Shown: positions 46,595-55,964, counted from the stretch's first letter. The stretch: DNA of 64,000 bases from RPQJ01 sp052035645 (GCA_052035645.1 JBPOHK010000109.1:1-64000); one strand, 5' to 3'. The notes: generated by a model not told the origin, from the letters alone. Program-made: numbers and translations.

Positions 46595-46724
46595 GCAAGC
46601 GGCTGATCGGGCTCCGGATTTCGTACTGCGCTGATGCGCGTCGCGCCGCCGGATAGTACATTCGGAGGATGGCGGCCGGGCCCGGTCCGGCGGCCGTTCC
46701 ACCCCCACTTCCAGGAAGCCTGCC

Positions 46725-47789
46725 ATGCCACTCGTCTCCATGCGCCAGTTGCTCGACCACGCTGCCGAAAACGGCTACGGACTGCCCGCCTTCAACGTGA
46801 ACAACCTCGAGCAGGTGCGGGCCATCATGGAGGCCGCCGACGAGACCAACAGCCCGGTGATCATGCAGGGCTCGGCCGGCGCCCGTAAGTACGCGGGCGA
46901 GGCCTTCCTGCGGCACCTGATCCAGGCGGCCATCGAGGCCTATCCGCACATCCCGGTGGTCATGCACCAGGACCACGGCCAGTCGCCGGCGGTCTGCATG
47001 TCCGCGATCCGCTCGGGCTTCTCGAGCGTGATGATGGACGGCTCGCTCAAGGAAGACGGCAAGACGCCGTCGAGCTACGACTACAACGTCGAGACCTCGC
47101 GCAAGGTCGTCGACTTCTCGCACGCGATCGGCGTCACCGTCGAGGCCGAACTCGGCGTGCTCGGCTCGCTCGAGACCATGAAGGCCGACAAGGAAGACGG
47201 CCACGGCGCCGAAGGCCACATGACGCGCGAGGACCTGCTCACCGACGCGAACCAGGCCGCCGACTTCGTCCAGCGGACGCAGTGCGACGCGCTCGCGATC
47301 GCCATCGGCACCTCGCACGGAGCGTACAAGTTCACGCGCAAGCCCACGGGCGACATCCTCGCGATCGACCGCATCAAGGAGATCCACGCGCGCATCCCGA
47401 ACACGCACCTCGTGATGCACGGCTCCTCGAGCGTGCCGCAGGAGTGGCTCGAGATCATCCGCAAGTACGGCGGCCAGATGAAGGAAACCTACGGCGTGCC
47501 GGTCGAGGAGATCGTCACCGGCATCAAGCACGGCGTGCGCAAGGTGAACATCGACACCGACATCCGCCTCGCCATGACCGGCGCCATCCGCAAGCACATG
47601 TCGGAGAAGCCCTCGGAGTTCGACCCGCGCAAGTTCCTCGCCGACGCGCAGGTGGCCGCGCGCGGCATCTGCAAGCTGCGCTACGAGGCGTTCGGCTGCG
47701 CGGGCCAGGCCTCGAAGATCAAGCCGCTGTCGCTCGAGAAGATGGCCGAGCGCTACAAGAAGGGCGAGCTCAACCAGATCGTCAACTGA
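46725..47789 (+). CDS. fba: Class II fructose-bisphosphate aldolase
   Basis: Zinc aldolase of 354 residues splitting fructose 1,6-bisphosphate in glycolysis, or joining trioses in gluconeogenesis. The N-terminus GLPAFNVNNLEQVRAIMEAA and HQDHGQS (zinc His, catalytic Asp), the EAELG stretch, the zinc His in GTSHGAYKF and in VMHGSSSVP, and NIDTDIRLA identify the CBB/type B subclass, not the E. coli FbaA type. The ribosome site AGGAAG lies 7 nt before ATG at 46725. A 13-bp hairpin follows the stop. Confidence 0.95.
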   Translation: MPLVSMRQLLDHAAENGYGLPAFNVNNLEQVRAIMEAADETNSPVIMQGSAGARKYAGEAFLRHLIQAAIEAYPHIPVVMHQDHGQSPAVCMSAIRSGFSSVMMDGSLKEDGKTPSSYDYNVETSRKVVDFSHAIGVTVEAELGVLGSLETMKADKEDGHGAEGHMTREDLLTDANQAADFVQRTQCDALAIAIGTSHGAYKFTRKPTGDILAIDRIKEIHARIPNTHLVMHGSSSVPQEWLEIIRKYGGQMKETYGVPVEEIVTGIKHGVRKVNIDTDIRLAMTGAIRKHMSEKPSEFDPRKFLADAQVAARGICKLRYEAFGCAGQASKIKPLSLEKMAERYKKGELNQIVN

Positions 47790-47810
47790 CCGTCCGCGCA
47801 TCTTGCGAGT

Positions 47811-47840
47811 GACGCGCCCGGCCCCCCGGCCGGGCGCGTC
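47811..47840 (+). terminator. Strong hairpin after fba
   Basis: A perfect 13-bp stem (47811-47823 with 47828-47840) around CCCC, 21 nt after the fba stop. It is followed by GTGTGTG rather than a U-run, so it may act in mRNA stability or need help to terminate. Confidence 0.5.
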
Positions 47841-47871
47841 GTGTGTGCCCCCCTGCCCGAGTGTCCGACCG

Positions 47872-48945
47872 ATGACCCGCCTCCTCGACCGCCTCGAGTT
47901 CCGCCACGGCCCGGCCATGGCGAACCGCTTCATGCTCGCCCCGCTCACCAACACCCAGAGCCACCCCGACGGCCGGCTGTCTGACGACGAGTACCGCTGG
48001 CTGACGATGCGCGCCGAGGGCGGCTTCGGCCTGACCATGACCTGCGCGGCGCACGTGCAGGCCGGCGGACAGGGCTTCCCGGGCCAGCTCGGCATCTACT
48101 CGGACGCACACCTCGAGGGCCTCACGCGGCTCGCCGCCGGCATCCGGCGCGCGGGCAGCCTCGCCGCCGTGCAACTGCACCACGCCGGACTGCGCTCGCC
48201 CAAGGCGCTGGTCGGCACGCCGGTGGCGCCCTCCGCCGACGCCGAGACCGGCGCCCGCGAGCTGACGCTGGCGGAGATCGGCCAGCTGGTCGAGGACTTC
48301 GTCGCGGCCGCGGTGCGTGCCGAGCGGGCGGGCTTCGACGGCGTCGAACTGCACGGTGCCCACGGCTACGTGCTGTGCTCGTTCCTGAGCCCCGAGACCA
48401 ACCGTCGCACCGACGCCTACGGCGGCCCGCTCGCCAACCGCGCGCGCATCCTGTTCGAGATCGTCGCCGGCATCCGCGCCCGCTGCCGCGGCGACTTCCA
48501 GGTCGGCGTGCGCCTCTCGCCGGAGCGCTTCGGACTGCGCACGCCCGAGGTCGCCGAGGTCGCCCAGCGCCTGATGCGCGAGGCCGACATCGACTACATC
48601 GACATGTCGCTGTGGGACGTGTTCAAGGCGCCGATGGACGAATCGCTGCAGGGCCGCAGCCTGTGGTCGATCTTCGATTCGCTCGAGCGGGGCGCGGTGC
48701 GGCTCGGCGTCGCGGGCAAGATCATGAGCGCCGCCGACGCGGCACGCTGCCTCGAGGCCGGCGCGGATTTCGTGACCATCGGCCGCGCAGCCATCCTGCG
48801 CCACGACTTCCCGCGGCGCGCGGCGGCCGACCCGGCCTACGTCTCGCCCGACCTGCCGGTGCCGGCCGGGCACCTGGCGGCGGAAGGCCTCGGACCGGCG
48901 TTCGTCGACTACATGCGCAGCTGGAAGGGCTTCGTCGCCGATTAG
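47872..48945 (+). CDS. NADH:flavin oxidoreductase, Old Yellow Enzyme family
   Basis: A 357-residue FMN enzyme with a TIM barrel. The start RFMLAPLTNTQS, LHHAGLRSP, GVELHGAHGYVLCSFLSPETNRRTDAYGGPLANR and the C-terminal phosphate-binding DFVTIGRAAI are typical OYE features. The catalytic His-Asn or His-His pair falls in ELHGAHGY. Physiological substrate is unknown; these enzymes reduce activated C=C bonds. ATG at 47872 gives the usual N-terminus (LLDRLEFRHG). It follows the fba hairpin and is convergent with uppP. Confidence 0.88.
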   Translation: MTRLLDRLEFRHGPAMANRFMLAPLTNTQSHPDGRLSDDEYRWLTMRAEGGFGLTMTCAAHVQAGGQGFPGQLGIYSDAHLEGLTRLAAGIRRAGSLAAVQLHHAGLRSPKALVGTPVAPSADAETGARELTLAEIGQLVEDFVAAAVRAERAGFDGVELHGAHGYVLCSFLSPETNRRTDAYGGPLANRARILFEIVAGIRARCRGDFQVGVRLSPERFGLRTPEVAEVAQRLMREADIDYIDMSLWDVFKAPMDESLQGRSLWSIFDSLERGAVRLGVAGKIMSAADAARCLEAGADFVTIGRAAILRHDFPRRAAADPAYVSPDLPVPAGHLAAEGLGPAFVDYMRSWKGFVAD

Positions 48946-48958
48946 CCGGCTGGCGCGG

Positions 48959-49780
48959 CTAGCCGTGCCAGTCGATGGCGCCGGTCCACGCCGTGGCGAG
49001 CACGACCAGGCCGAAGGCGATGCGGTACCAGGCGAACGGCACGAAGGTGTGCGTGGCGACGTAGCGCAGCAGCCAGCGCACGCACGCGAAGGCCGAGACG
49101 AAGGCCGTCACCATGCCGACCACCCACAGGCCGAGGTCGTCCATGCTGAGCAGGTGGCGCTCCTTGTAGAGCGAATACACCGAGGCGAGGCCCAGCGTCG
49201 GGATGGCCAGGTAGAAGGTGAACTCGGTGGCGACCTGGCGGGACAGCCCGAAGAGCATGCCGCCGATGATCGTCGCGCCGGAGCGGCTGGTGCCCGGCAC
49301 CAGCGCGAGCGCCTGCGCCAGCCCGACCTTGAGCGCGTCGAGCGCCGTCATCTCCTCGACCGTGTGCACCCGCACCGTGTGGCTGCGCCGCTCGGCCCAC
49401 AGGATGACGAAACCGCCGGCGATGAACGCCGCGGCCACGGTCGGCGCGTTGAACAGGTTCGCCTTCAGCGCCTTGCCGAAGGCGAGGCCCAGCAGCGCGA
49501 GCGGCAGGAACGCGATGCCGATGTTGACGATGAGGCGCTGCGAGGCGCGGTCCGTGAGGGCGCCGGCGGCCATCGACAGCAGCCGCCGGCGGAACTCCCA
49601 GACGACCGCCAGGATCGCGCCGGACTGGATCACGATCTCGAACAGCTTGCCGCGCTCGTCGTTGAAGTCGAGCAGCGTCGCGGCGAGGATCAGGTGGCCC
49701 GTGCTGGAGACCGGCAGGAATTCCGTGAGGCCTTCGACGACGCCGAGGATCGCGGCCTTGAGCAGCAGCAGCAGGTCCAT
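48959..49780 (-). CDS. uppP: Undecaprenyl-diphosphatase UppP (BacA)
   Basis: Membrane enzyme of 273 residues that dephosphorylates undecaprenyl pyrophosphate to recycle the cell-wall lipid carrier. The signature EGLTEFLPVSSTGH (residues 16-29) and PGTSRSGATI (about 163-172) carry the catalytic residues; eight hydrophobic segments. Overexpression gives bacitracin resistance in E. coli. ATG at 49780 lies 3 nt after the sppA stop, so the two genes are co-transcribed. Confidence 0.96.
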   Translation of the reverse strand: MDLLLLLKAAILGVVEGLTEFLPVSSTGHLILAATLLDFNDERGKLFEIVIQSGAILAVVWEFRRRLLSMAAGALTDRASQRLIVNIGIAFLPLALLGLAFGKALKANLFNAPTVAAAFIAGGFVILWAERRSHTVRVHTVEEMTALDALKVGLAQALALVPGTSRSGATIIGGMLFGLSRQVATEFTFYLAIPTLGLASVYSLYKERHLLSMDDLGLWVVGMVTAFVSAFACVRWLLRYVATHTFVPFAWYRIAFGLVVLATAWTGAIDWHG

Positions 49781-49783
49781 GGT

Positions 49784-51628
49784 TCAGTCCGGGCTGCAGG
49801 CGAGGCAGTAGGCGTACATGCTACGCGGGTCGGCCAGGCGCTCGAGGCGCTGCATCTCGGCGACCATCGGCGCAAGCGCGCGCGGGAGCTTCGGCAACGC
49901 GTCGCGCGGCAGCAGCGGGGCGACCACGCGGGCGGCCGCCGTGCGCAGGTTGAGGCCGAGCGCCTCGCCGAGGCCGGTCTCGCGATCGTCGTACAGGACG
50001 TCGTAGTCGTCGCCGAGATCGGCGAGCTTCGCGGCCAGGCGCACCGCGTCCTCGTAGCCGCCGAGTTCGTCGACCAGCCCGAGCTTCTTCGCGTCCGTGC
50101 CGGACCACACCCGCCCCTGCGCGATCGCGTCGATCTCCTCGAGCGGCTTCTTGCGCGCGGCCGCCACGTGGCCGATGAACTCGCGGTAGCCGTTCTCGAT
50201 GGACTGCTGCAGGATCTCGCGCGCAGGCTCGCCGATCGGGCGATCGGCGCGGAATTCGCCGGCCAGCGCCGTGGTGCCGACCCCGTCCACGTGCACGCCG
50301 ACCTTCTCGAGCGTGCGGTGGAAGGTCGGGAACATCGCGAAGATACCGATCGAGCCGGTCAGCGTGGCCGGGCTCGCCACGATGCGGTCCGCGTCCATGG
50401 CGATGTAGTAGCCGCCCGAGGCGGCGAGGCTGCTCATCGAGGCGACCACCGGCTTGCCGGCCTTCTTCAGCGCCTCGACCTCGCGGCGGATCACCTCGCT
50501 CGCGAACACGCTGCCGCCCGGGCTGTCGATGCGCAGCACCACGGCCTTCACGTCGTCGTCGAAGCGCAGGTCGCGCAGCTGCTGCGCCAGCGTGTCCGAG
50601 CCGACCATGCCCGGGGCCTGCTCGCCCGGCACGATGTCGCCGCTCGCGACGACCACGGCGACCCGGTTCGACGGCTTGCTCTCGAGCGCCTCGCCCGAGC
50701 GCACGTTCGCGAGGTAGGACTCGTAGTCCACGCCCTTGTACGAATGCCTGTCCTCGTCCTCGCCGGTGATGGCGGCGAGCCGCTCCTCGACCTGGTAGCG
50801 GCCCTCGAGCCCGGTCACCAGCCCCGCGTCGAGCGCCATGCGGGCGAGGCTGCCGTCGGCCTTGCGCAGCGCGGCCACGGCGTCGTCGGCGTAGGCCTGC
50901 AGCGCCTCGGGCTTGATCTCGCGCGCCGCCGCGACGTCGGCCTTGTAGGTGCCCCACAGCGAGTTGAGCCACGCGAGGCTCTCCTCGCGCTCGGCGGGCG
51001 ACATGTCGTTGCGGGTGAACATCTCGACCGCCGACTTGTACTGACCGACCCGGAACACGTTCCAGTCGACCTGCAGCTTGTCGAGCGCGTCCTTGATGAA
51101 CGTGCCGTAGTTGGCGTAGCCGTCGACGTAGACGACGCCCTGGGGGTCGAGGTAGACCTCGCCGGCGTGCGCCGCGAGGTAGTACTGTGGCTGGTCGTAG
51201 AAGTCGCCGTACGCCAGCACCGGCTTGCCGCTCTTGCGGAACGCGTCGACCGCCGCCGCCACCTCGCCGAGCTTGGCGAGCCCGCCGCCGGAGAGGGCGC
51301 CGAGGTCGAGGTAGAGCGCGCTGATCCGGTCGTCGTCCGCCGCCGCCCGGATGGCGTCGACCAGGTCGCGCAGGCGGGTCTCGACCGGGCCCCGGCGCAG
51401 GCTCTGCGCGACGGCCCGCTCGACCGGGTCGCCGGTGAACTGCTCGACCAGCGGCCCCTCCGGCGCGACGACCAGGGCCGCGTTCTCCGGCACGAGCGGA
51501 ATGGGGCGCGAGAACAGCGTGCCGATCGCGAGGAAGATCAGCAGCAGCAGCAGCAGGTGCAGGACCTTGCGCAGCCCGTCGAGGCCGCTCCAGATCCAGT
51601 GCAGGACCTTGCCGATGGCACGCAGCAT
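49784..51628 (-). CDS. sppA: Signal peptide peptidase SppA, long (67K) type
   Basis: A 614-residue inner-membrane protease that breaks cleaved signal peptides in the periplasm. One N-terminal membrane helix (about 23-40), then two tandem SppA domains: the general-base Lys198 (RVGQYKSAVE) in the first and nucleophile Ser404 (SSLAASGGYYIAMDADRI) in the second, as in E. coli SppA. The last residues contain two Cys (YCLACSPD). Start ATG at 51628, 19 nt after the rplS stop on the same strand. Confidence 0.95.
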   Translation of the reverse strand: MLRAIGKVLHWIWSGLDGLRKVLHLLLLLLIFLAIGTLFSRPIPLVPENAALVVAPEGPLVEQFTGDPVERAVAQSLRRGPVETRLRDLVDAIRAAADDDRISALYLDLGALSGGGLAKLGEVAAAVDAFRKSGKPVLAYGDFYDQPQYYLAAHAGEVYLDPQGVVYVDGYANYGTFIKDALDKLQVDWNVFRVGQYKSAVEMFTRNDMSPAEREESLAWLNSLWGTYKADVAAAREIKPEALQAYADDAVAALRKADGSLARMALDAGLVTGLEGRYQVEERLAAITGEDEDRHSYKGVDYESYLANVRSGEALESKPSNRVAVVVASGDIVPGEQAPGMVGSDTLAQQLRDLRFDDDVKAVVLRIDSPGGSVFASEVIRREVEALKKAGKPVVASMSSLAASGGYYIAMDADRIVASPATLTGSIGIFAMFPTFHRTLEKVGVHVDGVGTTALAGEFRADRPIGEPAREILQQSIENGYREFIGHVAAARKKPLEEIDAIAQGRVWSGTDAKKLGLVDELGGYEDAVRLAAKLADLGDDYDVLYDDRETGLGEALGLNLRTAAARVVAPLLPRDALPKLPRALAPMVAEMQRLERLADPRSMYAYCLACSPD

Positions 51629-51647
51629 GCGCGCGCCCGCGCCCGCC

Positions 51648-51992
51648 TCAGACCTTCTCTTCGATGCGCGCGGACTTGCCGGTGCGCTCGCGCAGGAAGT
51701 ACAGCTTGGCGCGGCGGACGTGGCCGCGGCGCTTCACCGTGATCGCGCCCAGCGCGGGGCTGTAGGTCTGGAAGACGCGCTCCACGCCCTCGCCGTGCGA
51801 GATCTTGCGCACGGTGAACGAGGAATTGAGGCCGCGGTTGCTCTTGGCGATGACCACGCCCTCGAAGGCCTGCACGCGCTCGCGGTCGCCTTCCTTCACC
51901 TTGACCTCGACGACGACGGTGTCGCCCGGGCCGAAGTCAGGCACTTCGCGCTTCATGCGCTCGGCTTCGAGCGCGGCAATGATGTTCGTCAT
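51648..51992 (-). CDS. rplS: 50S ribosomal protein L19
   Basis: A 114-residue protein at the 30S-50S interface. The sequence FGPGDTVVVEVKVKEGDRERVQAFEGVVIAK, then GEGVERVFQTYSP and RRGHVRRAKLYFLRERTGKSARI is standard bL19. Its ATG overlaps the trmD stop (ATGA), so translation is coupled. The last gene of rpsP-rimM-trmD-rplS. Confidence 0.97.
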   Translation of the reverse strand: MTNIIAALEAERMKREVPDFGPGDTVVVEVKVKEGDRERVQAFEGVVIAKSNRGLNSSFTVRKISHGEGVERVFQTYSPALGAITVKRRGHVRRAKLYFLRERTGKSARIEEKV

Positions 51993-52729
51993 AACTCACC
52001 CTTTTCGGACAGGTACTCGTCGAGGAGCCTGCGCTCCTCCTTGCTCAATTCCCGCTGCGCCAGCAGGTCCGGCCGCCGCTGCGCCGTGCGCCCGAGCGCC
52101 TGCTTCAGGCGCCAGCGCGCGATCGCGGCGTGGTTGCCGCCGCTCAACACTTCCGGCACGTCGCGCCCGCCCCAGGACTCGGGCCGCGTGTAGTGCGGCC
52201 AGTCGAGCAGCCCGTTCGCGAACGACTCCTGCTGCGCCGACTCGGCGTCCCCGAGCGTCCCGGGAAGCAGCCGCGCCACCGCATCGATCACCACCAGCGC
52301 CGGCAGTTCGCCGCCGCTCAGCACCGCGTCGCAGACCGACACGGACTCGTCGACGCACGCCTCGACGAACCGCTCGTCCACGCCCTCGTACCGCCCCGCC
52401 ACGAGCACCAGCCCGGGCAGCGCGGCGAACCCGGCGACCTTCCGCTGCGTGAGCGGGGCGCCGTCCGCCGCGAGGTATACGCGACGCGCCGCCGGCACCC
52501 GCCGGTCGGCCTCGTCCATGGCCTGCCGCAGGGGCTCGGCCTTCAGGACCATCCCGGGGCCGCCGCCGTACGGGCGGTCGTCCACGGTCTTGTGCACGTC
52601 GGTCGCGAACTGCCGCGGATTGACGGTCGAGACCGACAACACGCCGCGCTCCAGCGCCCGGCCGAGCACCCCGAACTGCAGGGCATGCTCGACGAATTCG
52701 GGGAACAACGTGACGACCACGATCTTCAC
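51989..52729 (-). CDS. trmD: tRNA (guanine-N1)-methyltransferase TrmD
   Basis: SPOUT-fold methyltransferase of 246 residues making m1G37 in tRNAs for Leu, Pro and Arg, which prevents frameshifting. The knot region shows AGRYEGVDERFVEACVDESVSVCDAVLSGGELPALVVIDAVARLLPG, and DDRPYGGGPGMVLKAEPLRQA near residue 50. The start is GTG at 52729 preceded by AAGGTGG. It lies 23 nt after rimM and overlaps rplS by 4 bp. Confidence 0.97.
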   Translation of the reverse strand: MKIVVVTLFPEFVEHALQFGVLGRALERGVLSVSTVNPRQFATDVHKTVDDRPYGGGPGMVLKAEPLRQAMDEADRRVPAARRVYLAADGAPLTQRKVAGFAALPGLVLVAGRYEGVDERFVEACVDESVSVCDAVLSGGELPALVVIDAVARLLPGTLGDAESAQQESFANGLLDWPHYTRPESWGGRDVPEVLSGGNHAAIARWRLKQALGRTAQRRPDLLAQRELSKEERRLLDEYLSEKGEL

Positions 52730-52752
52730 GGCTGTCCCACCTTCGCGACCCG

Positions 52753-53274
52753 TCAATCGTCCGGGTGCCAGTCCAGCGTCACCCGGCCCTGCCCGAGGTC
52801 CACCGCGACGAGTCGCTCGCGGACCAGCGGCACCAGCCGCTCGCGCTCGCCCACGAGGACGAGCACCGGATGCGCCGGGTACTCGACCACGTCGCCGACC
52901 CGGCCGAGCGGCTGCCCCTCCCGGTTCGTCGCCTCGAGCCCGATCAGGTCGTGCCAGTAGTACGACCCCGGCCCGGCCTCCGGCAGCTCGGCGCGGTCGA
53001 CCCGCACCTCGGCGCCCGTCAGGCCCTGCGCGGCTTCCCGCGACTCCAGGCCCTCGAGCCGGACCGCAACCGCGCTCCCGGCGCGCTTCGCCTCCAGCAC
53101 CTTCATGCGCCGGACCTCGGTCCCGCGCACGACGTCCCACTCCGGATACTTCGCGATGCCCTCGGGCGGATCGGTGTACGAGTGGACCTTCACCCAGCCC
53201 TGCACTCCGTGCGGGGCACCGACCTTGCCGAGCACCACCGGCCTCCGGCCAGCCTCACCGGTGCGCGCAGTCAT
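52753..53274 (-). CDS. rimM: Ribosome maturation factor RimM
   Basis: A 173-residue 30S assembly factor that binds uS19. N-terminal barrel (LGKVGAPHGVQGWVKVHSYTDPPEGIAKYP) and C-terminal PRC-barrel (YYWHDLIGLEATNREGQPLGRVGDVVEYPAHPVLVL, ending VTLDWHPDD). Order rpsP-rimM-trmD-rplS is the conserved bacterial one. Start ATG at 53274, 18 nt after the rpsP stop. Confidence 0.96.
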   Translation of the reverse strand: MTARTGEAGRRPVVLGKVGAPHGVQGWVKVHSYTDPPEGIAKYPEWDVVRGTEVRRMKVLEAKRAGSAVAVRLEGLESREAAQGLTGAEVRVDRAELPEAGPGSYYWHDLIGLEATNREGQPLGRVGDVVEYPAHPVLVLVGERERLVPLVRERLVAVDLGQGRVTLDWHPDD

Positions 53275-53292
53275 TGCGCGACCCGGGCAGGA

Positions 53293-53553
53293 TCAGGCCG
53301 CGACGGCGGCCGGGTGGCTCTTGCGATAGCTCTTGATGAGCTGCTCGACGCGCTCCGACGGCTGGGCGCCCTTCGAGAGCCAGTGGTCCACGCGCACGAG
53401 ATCGAGGCGCAGCTCCTCGCTGCCGCCCCGCGCGACCGGGTTGTAGAACCCGAGCTGCTCGAGCGCCCCGCCGCGACGGCGGCTGTCGGTCACCACCACG
53501 TGGTAGAAGGGCTCCTTCTTGCCACCGCGGCGCGTCAATCGGATCGTCACCAT
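53293..53553 (-). CDS. rpsP: 30S ribosomal protein S16
   Basis: An 86-residue protein with the standard bS16 start (MVTIRLTRRGGKKEPFYHVVV) and FYNPVA, VDHWLSKGAQPSERV motifs. First gene of the rpsP-rimM-trmD-rplS operon. A probable promoter with -10 TATAGT lies about 65 bp upstream of the ATG at 53553. Confidence 0.97.
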   Translation of the reverse strand: MVTIRLTRRGGKKEPFYHVVVTDSRRRGGALEQLGFYNPVARGGSEELRLDLVRVDHWLSKGAQPSERVEQLIKSYRKSHPAAVAA

Positions 53554-53616
53554 CTGCCAATGCCTCGCTAGGGGCCGCGGGCGAACCTGCCGCGTCCGGC
53601 CAAAAAAGAGCCGCGA

Positions 53617-53645
53617 ACTATACCCAAAAATTCAGGGAAAAGAAA
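53617..53645 (-). promoter_or_regulatory. Probable promoter of the rpsP operon
   Basis: Minus strand: TTTCTT (53645-53640), 17-bp spacer, TATAGT (53622-53617). The start near 53610 would give a leader of about 57 nt that begins with a CUUUUUU run. The -35 is poor; the -10 is good. It lies just after the ffh stop. Confidence 0.45.
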
Positions 53646-53658
53646 CGCTTGTGGGGGC

Positions 53659-55017
53659 TCAGCGCAGCCCCGGGGGCATCCGGCCCGCCATGGAGCGGAG
53701 CATACCCCGGATCCCGCCCTTGCCGGCCATCCCCTTCATCATCTTCTGCATCTGCAGGAAGTTCTTCAGCAGCCGGTTGATCTCCGCCACCTGGGTGCCC
53801 GAACCGGCCGCGATCCGACGCTTGCGGGACCCGTCGATGTTCTTCGGGAACCGCCTCTCCCCGGGCGTCATGGAGCAGATGATCGCGATCTGGCGCCGGA
53901 TTTCCTTGTCGTTGCCCTGGGGCAGCTGGCCGGCCCGGGCCTGCAGCTGGGCCGGCAGCTTGTCCATGAAAGCCGACATGCCGCCCATGCTCTCGAGCTG
54001 GCGAAGCTGCCCGAGCAGGTCGTCGAGGTCGAAATCCTTGCCCTTGGCGACCTTGCGGGCCAGTTTCTCGGCCTCCTCCCGGTCGACCTTGCGGGTGACT
54101 TCCTCGACCAGCGACAGCACGTCGCCCATGCCGAGGATGCGGGCTGCCATGCGCTCGGGCTGGAAGGCTTCCAGGGCGTCGGGCTTCTCGCCCACGCCGA
54201 CGAACAGGATGGGCCGGCCGGTCACGTGGCGGACGGACAGCGCGGCGCCGCCGCGGGCATCGCCGTCCGCCTTGGTGAGCACGACGCCGGTGAGGTCCAG
54301 CGCCGCGCCGAACGCCCGCGCGGCGTTGACCGCGTCCTGGCCCGCCATGCTGTCGACGACGAACAGGGTCTCGATGGGCGAGACCGCGGCGCTGAGCTCG
54401 CGCACCTCCTGCATCATCGCCTCGTCGACGTGCAGGCGGCCGGCGGTGTCGACCAGCAGCACGTCGTAGACGCCGCGGCGGGCCGCCTCCAGCGCCTCGG
54501 TCGCGATGCGCACCGGCGACTGCTGCGGATCCGCCGGGGCGACGTCGACCTGCAGCTGCTGGCCGAGGCGCTCGAGCTGGAGCATGGCGGCCGGGCGGTA
54601 GACGTCGGTCGACACCAGCAGGACGCGCTTGCGCTCGCGCTGCTTGAGCCACAGGGCGATCTTCGCCGCGGTGGTCGTCTTGCCGGCGCCCTGCAGGCCC
54701 GCGAGCAGGATCACCGCCGGGGGCTGCGTGCGCAGTTCGAGGCCCCGCGCGCCCTCGCCCATCACGCGCACGAGCTCGTCGTGGATGATCTTCACGAGGG
54801 CCTGGCCCGGGGTCAGGCTCTTGTGGATCTCCTGGCCGACGACGCGCGCCTTGACGCCGTCGATGAAATCCTTGACCACCGGCAGCGCGACGTCGGCCTC
54901 GAGCAGCGCCATGCGTACCTGCCGCAGCGTGTCGCCGACGTTCTCCTCGGTCAGGCGGCCGCGGCCACGCAGGCCGTCGACGACGGCGGCAAGACGGCTG
55001 GAAAGCTTGTCGAACAC
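53659..55017 (-). CDS. ffh: Signal recognition particle protein Ffh
   Basis: SRP GTPase of 452 residues targeting nascent inner-membrane proteins to FtsY. N domain (1-85), G domain with GLQGAGKTTTAAK (Lys113), DTAGRL and TKADGDARGG, and a Met-rich M domain (about 300-450) with MTPGERRFP and the signal-peptide groove, ending MLRSMAGRMPPGLR. The start is GTG at 55017 with AGGT upstream. A perfect TATAAT -10 lies 51 nt before. Divergent from ypjD. Confidence 0.97.
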   Translation of the reverse strand: MFDKLSSRLAAVVDGLRGRGRLTEENVGDTLRQVRMALLEADVALPVVKDFIDGVKARVVGQEIHKSLTPGQALVKIIHDELVRVMGEGARGLELRTQPPAVILLAGLQGAGKTTTAAKIALWLKQRERKRVLLVSTDVYRPAAMLQLERLGQQLQVDVAPADPQQSPVRIATEALEAARRGVYDVLLVDTAGRLHVDEAMMQEVRELSAAVSPIETLFVVDSMAGQDAVNAARAFGAALDLTGVVLTKADGDARGGAALSVRHVTGRPILFVGVGEKPDALEAFQPERMAARILGMGDVLSLVEEVTRKVDREEAEKLARKVAKGKDFDLDDLLGQLRQLESMGGMSAFMDKLPAQLQARAGQLPQGNDKEIRRQIAIICSMTPGERRFPKNIDGSRKRRIAAGSGTQVAEINRLLKNFLQMQKMMKGMAGKGGIRGMLRSMAGRMPPGLR

Positions 55018-55067
55018 GGGACGACCTCGCGGGACGCGCCGGTCGGGGACCGGCGCCGGGCTGCCGG

Positions 55068-55073
55068 ATTATA
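55068..55073 (-). promoter_or_regulatory. -10 box upstream of ffh
   Basis: TATAAT on the minus strand (55073-55068) with no convincing -35. The start near 55061 leaves about 44 nt of leader, which contains a GCCGGTC/GACCGGC hairpin before the ffh ribosome site. Confidence 0.45.
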
Positions 55074-55114
55074 GAGAAAAGCGCGCCTCCTCAGGCCGTG
55101 CCGGGCGTGGCATC

Positions 55115-55960
55115 ATGCGGGCAACGCCAGTCACCGTGCGGGCCGTGCCCTTGCTGCTGCCACTGATCACCGTCGCCTGCTACCTGTTCGGGGCATTCGG
55201 CCTCGCGTTCGGCGTCTATTACGGCAACTCCCACCACGGACGCGGCAGCCGCCTCGCCGGCGTCGCGATCGCCCTCGTGGGCGCCGTGGTGCACGTGTTC
55301 GCGCTGGCCGACGAGCGCTCGCGCGCGCCCGGGGCGGCGCTGTCGATCGGCGACACCGCCGCCATCGTCGGCCTGCTGATCGCGGTCACCGCCCTGGTGA
55401 TGGCGATCCGGCCCCGGCTGCGCGGCATGGCGGCGCTGCTGCTGGTCATCGCGGCGGTGCTCGAGGCGGCCTTCTCCGAGGGCGCGCGCTCCTTCACGAC
55501 CGGCCGCCCGGGCTGGGAACTGGCGTTCCACGTCGCCATGGCGACCACGGCCTTCGCCTTCCTCACGATCGGCATGGTGCTCGCCGTAGCGCAGGTGACG
55601 GTCGACCGGCGCCTGCGCAGCCGCCAGCCGCTCGGCTGGCTGAAGATCCTGACCCCCATCGAGTCGCTCGAGTCCGGGTGCTTCCACAGCATCCTCGCCG
55701 GCTTCGCCCTGCTGACGCTCGCGCTGGTGACCGGCGCGTTCTTCATCGAGAACCTGTTCGCCCAGCACCTCGTGCACAAGGTCGTGCTGGCGATGATCGC
55801 CTGGGTGGTGTTCGGCATCCTGCTGCTCGGGCGCTGGCGCTTCGGCTGGCGCGGCCGCAAGGCCATGCACTGGACGCTGGCGGGCTTCGTGCTGCTCGGC
55901 CTGTCCTACTTCGGCAGCAAGCTGATCCTCGAGGACCTCCTCGGCAAGCACTGGGGCTGA
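55115..55960 (+). CDS. ypjD: CcsA/YpjD-family inner-membrane protein (cytochrome c assembly-like)
   Basis: A 281-residue membrane protein with eight hydrophobic segments. It belongs to the cytochrome c assembly (CcsA/CcmC-like) superfamily: the GWELAFHVAMATTAFAFLTIGMVLA stretch and C-terminal QHLVHKVVLAMIAWVVFGILL and MHWTLAGFVLL carry conserved His residues that could bind heme. It lacks the tryptophan-rich WWD motif of true heme transporters. E. coli YpjD is encoded at the same place, between ffh and corB; its exact role is unclear. ATG at 55115; a GTG at 55136 is an alternative. Confidence 0.88.
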   Translation: MRATPVTVRAVPLLLPLITVACYLFGAFGLAFGVYYGNSHHGRGSRLAGVAIALVGAVVHVFALADERSRAPGAALSIGDTAAIVGLLIAVTALVMAIRPRLRGMAALLLVIAAVLEAAFSEGARSFTTGRPGWELAFHVAMATTAFAFLTIGMVLAVAQVTVDRRLRSRQPLGWLKILTPIESLESGCFHSILAGFALLTLALVTGAFFIENLFAQHLVHKVVLAMIAWVVFGILLLGRWRFGWRGRKAMHWTLAGFVLLGLSYFGSKLILEDLLGKHWG

Positions 55961-55964
55961 TCAC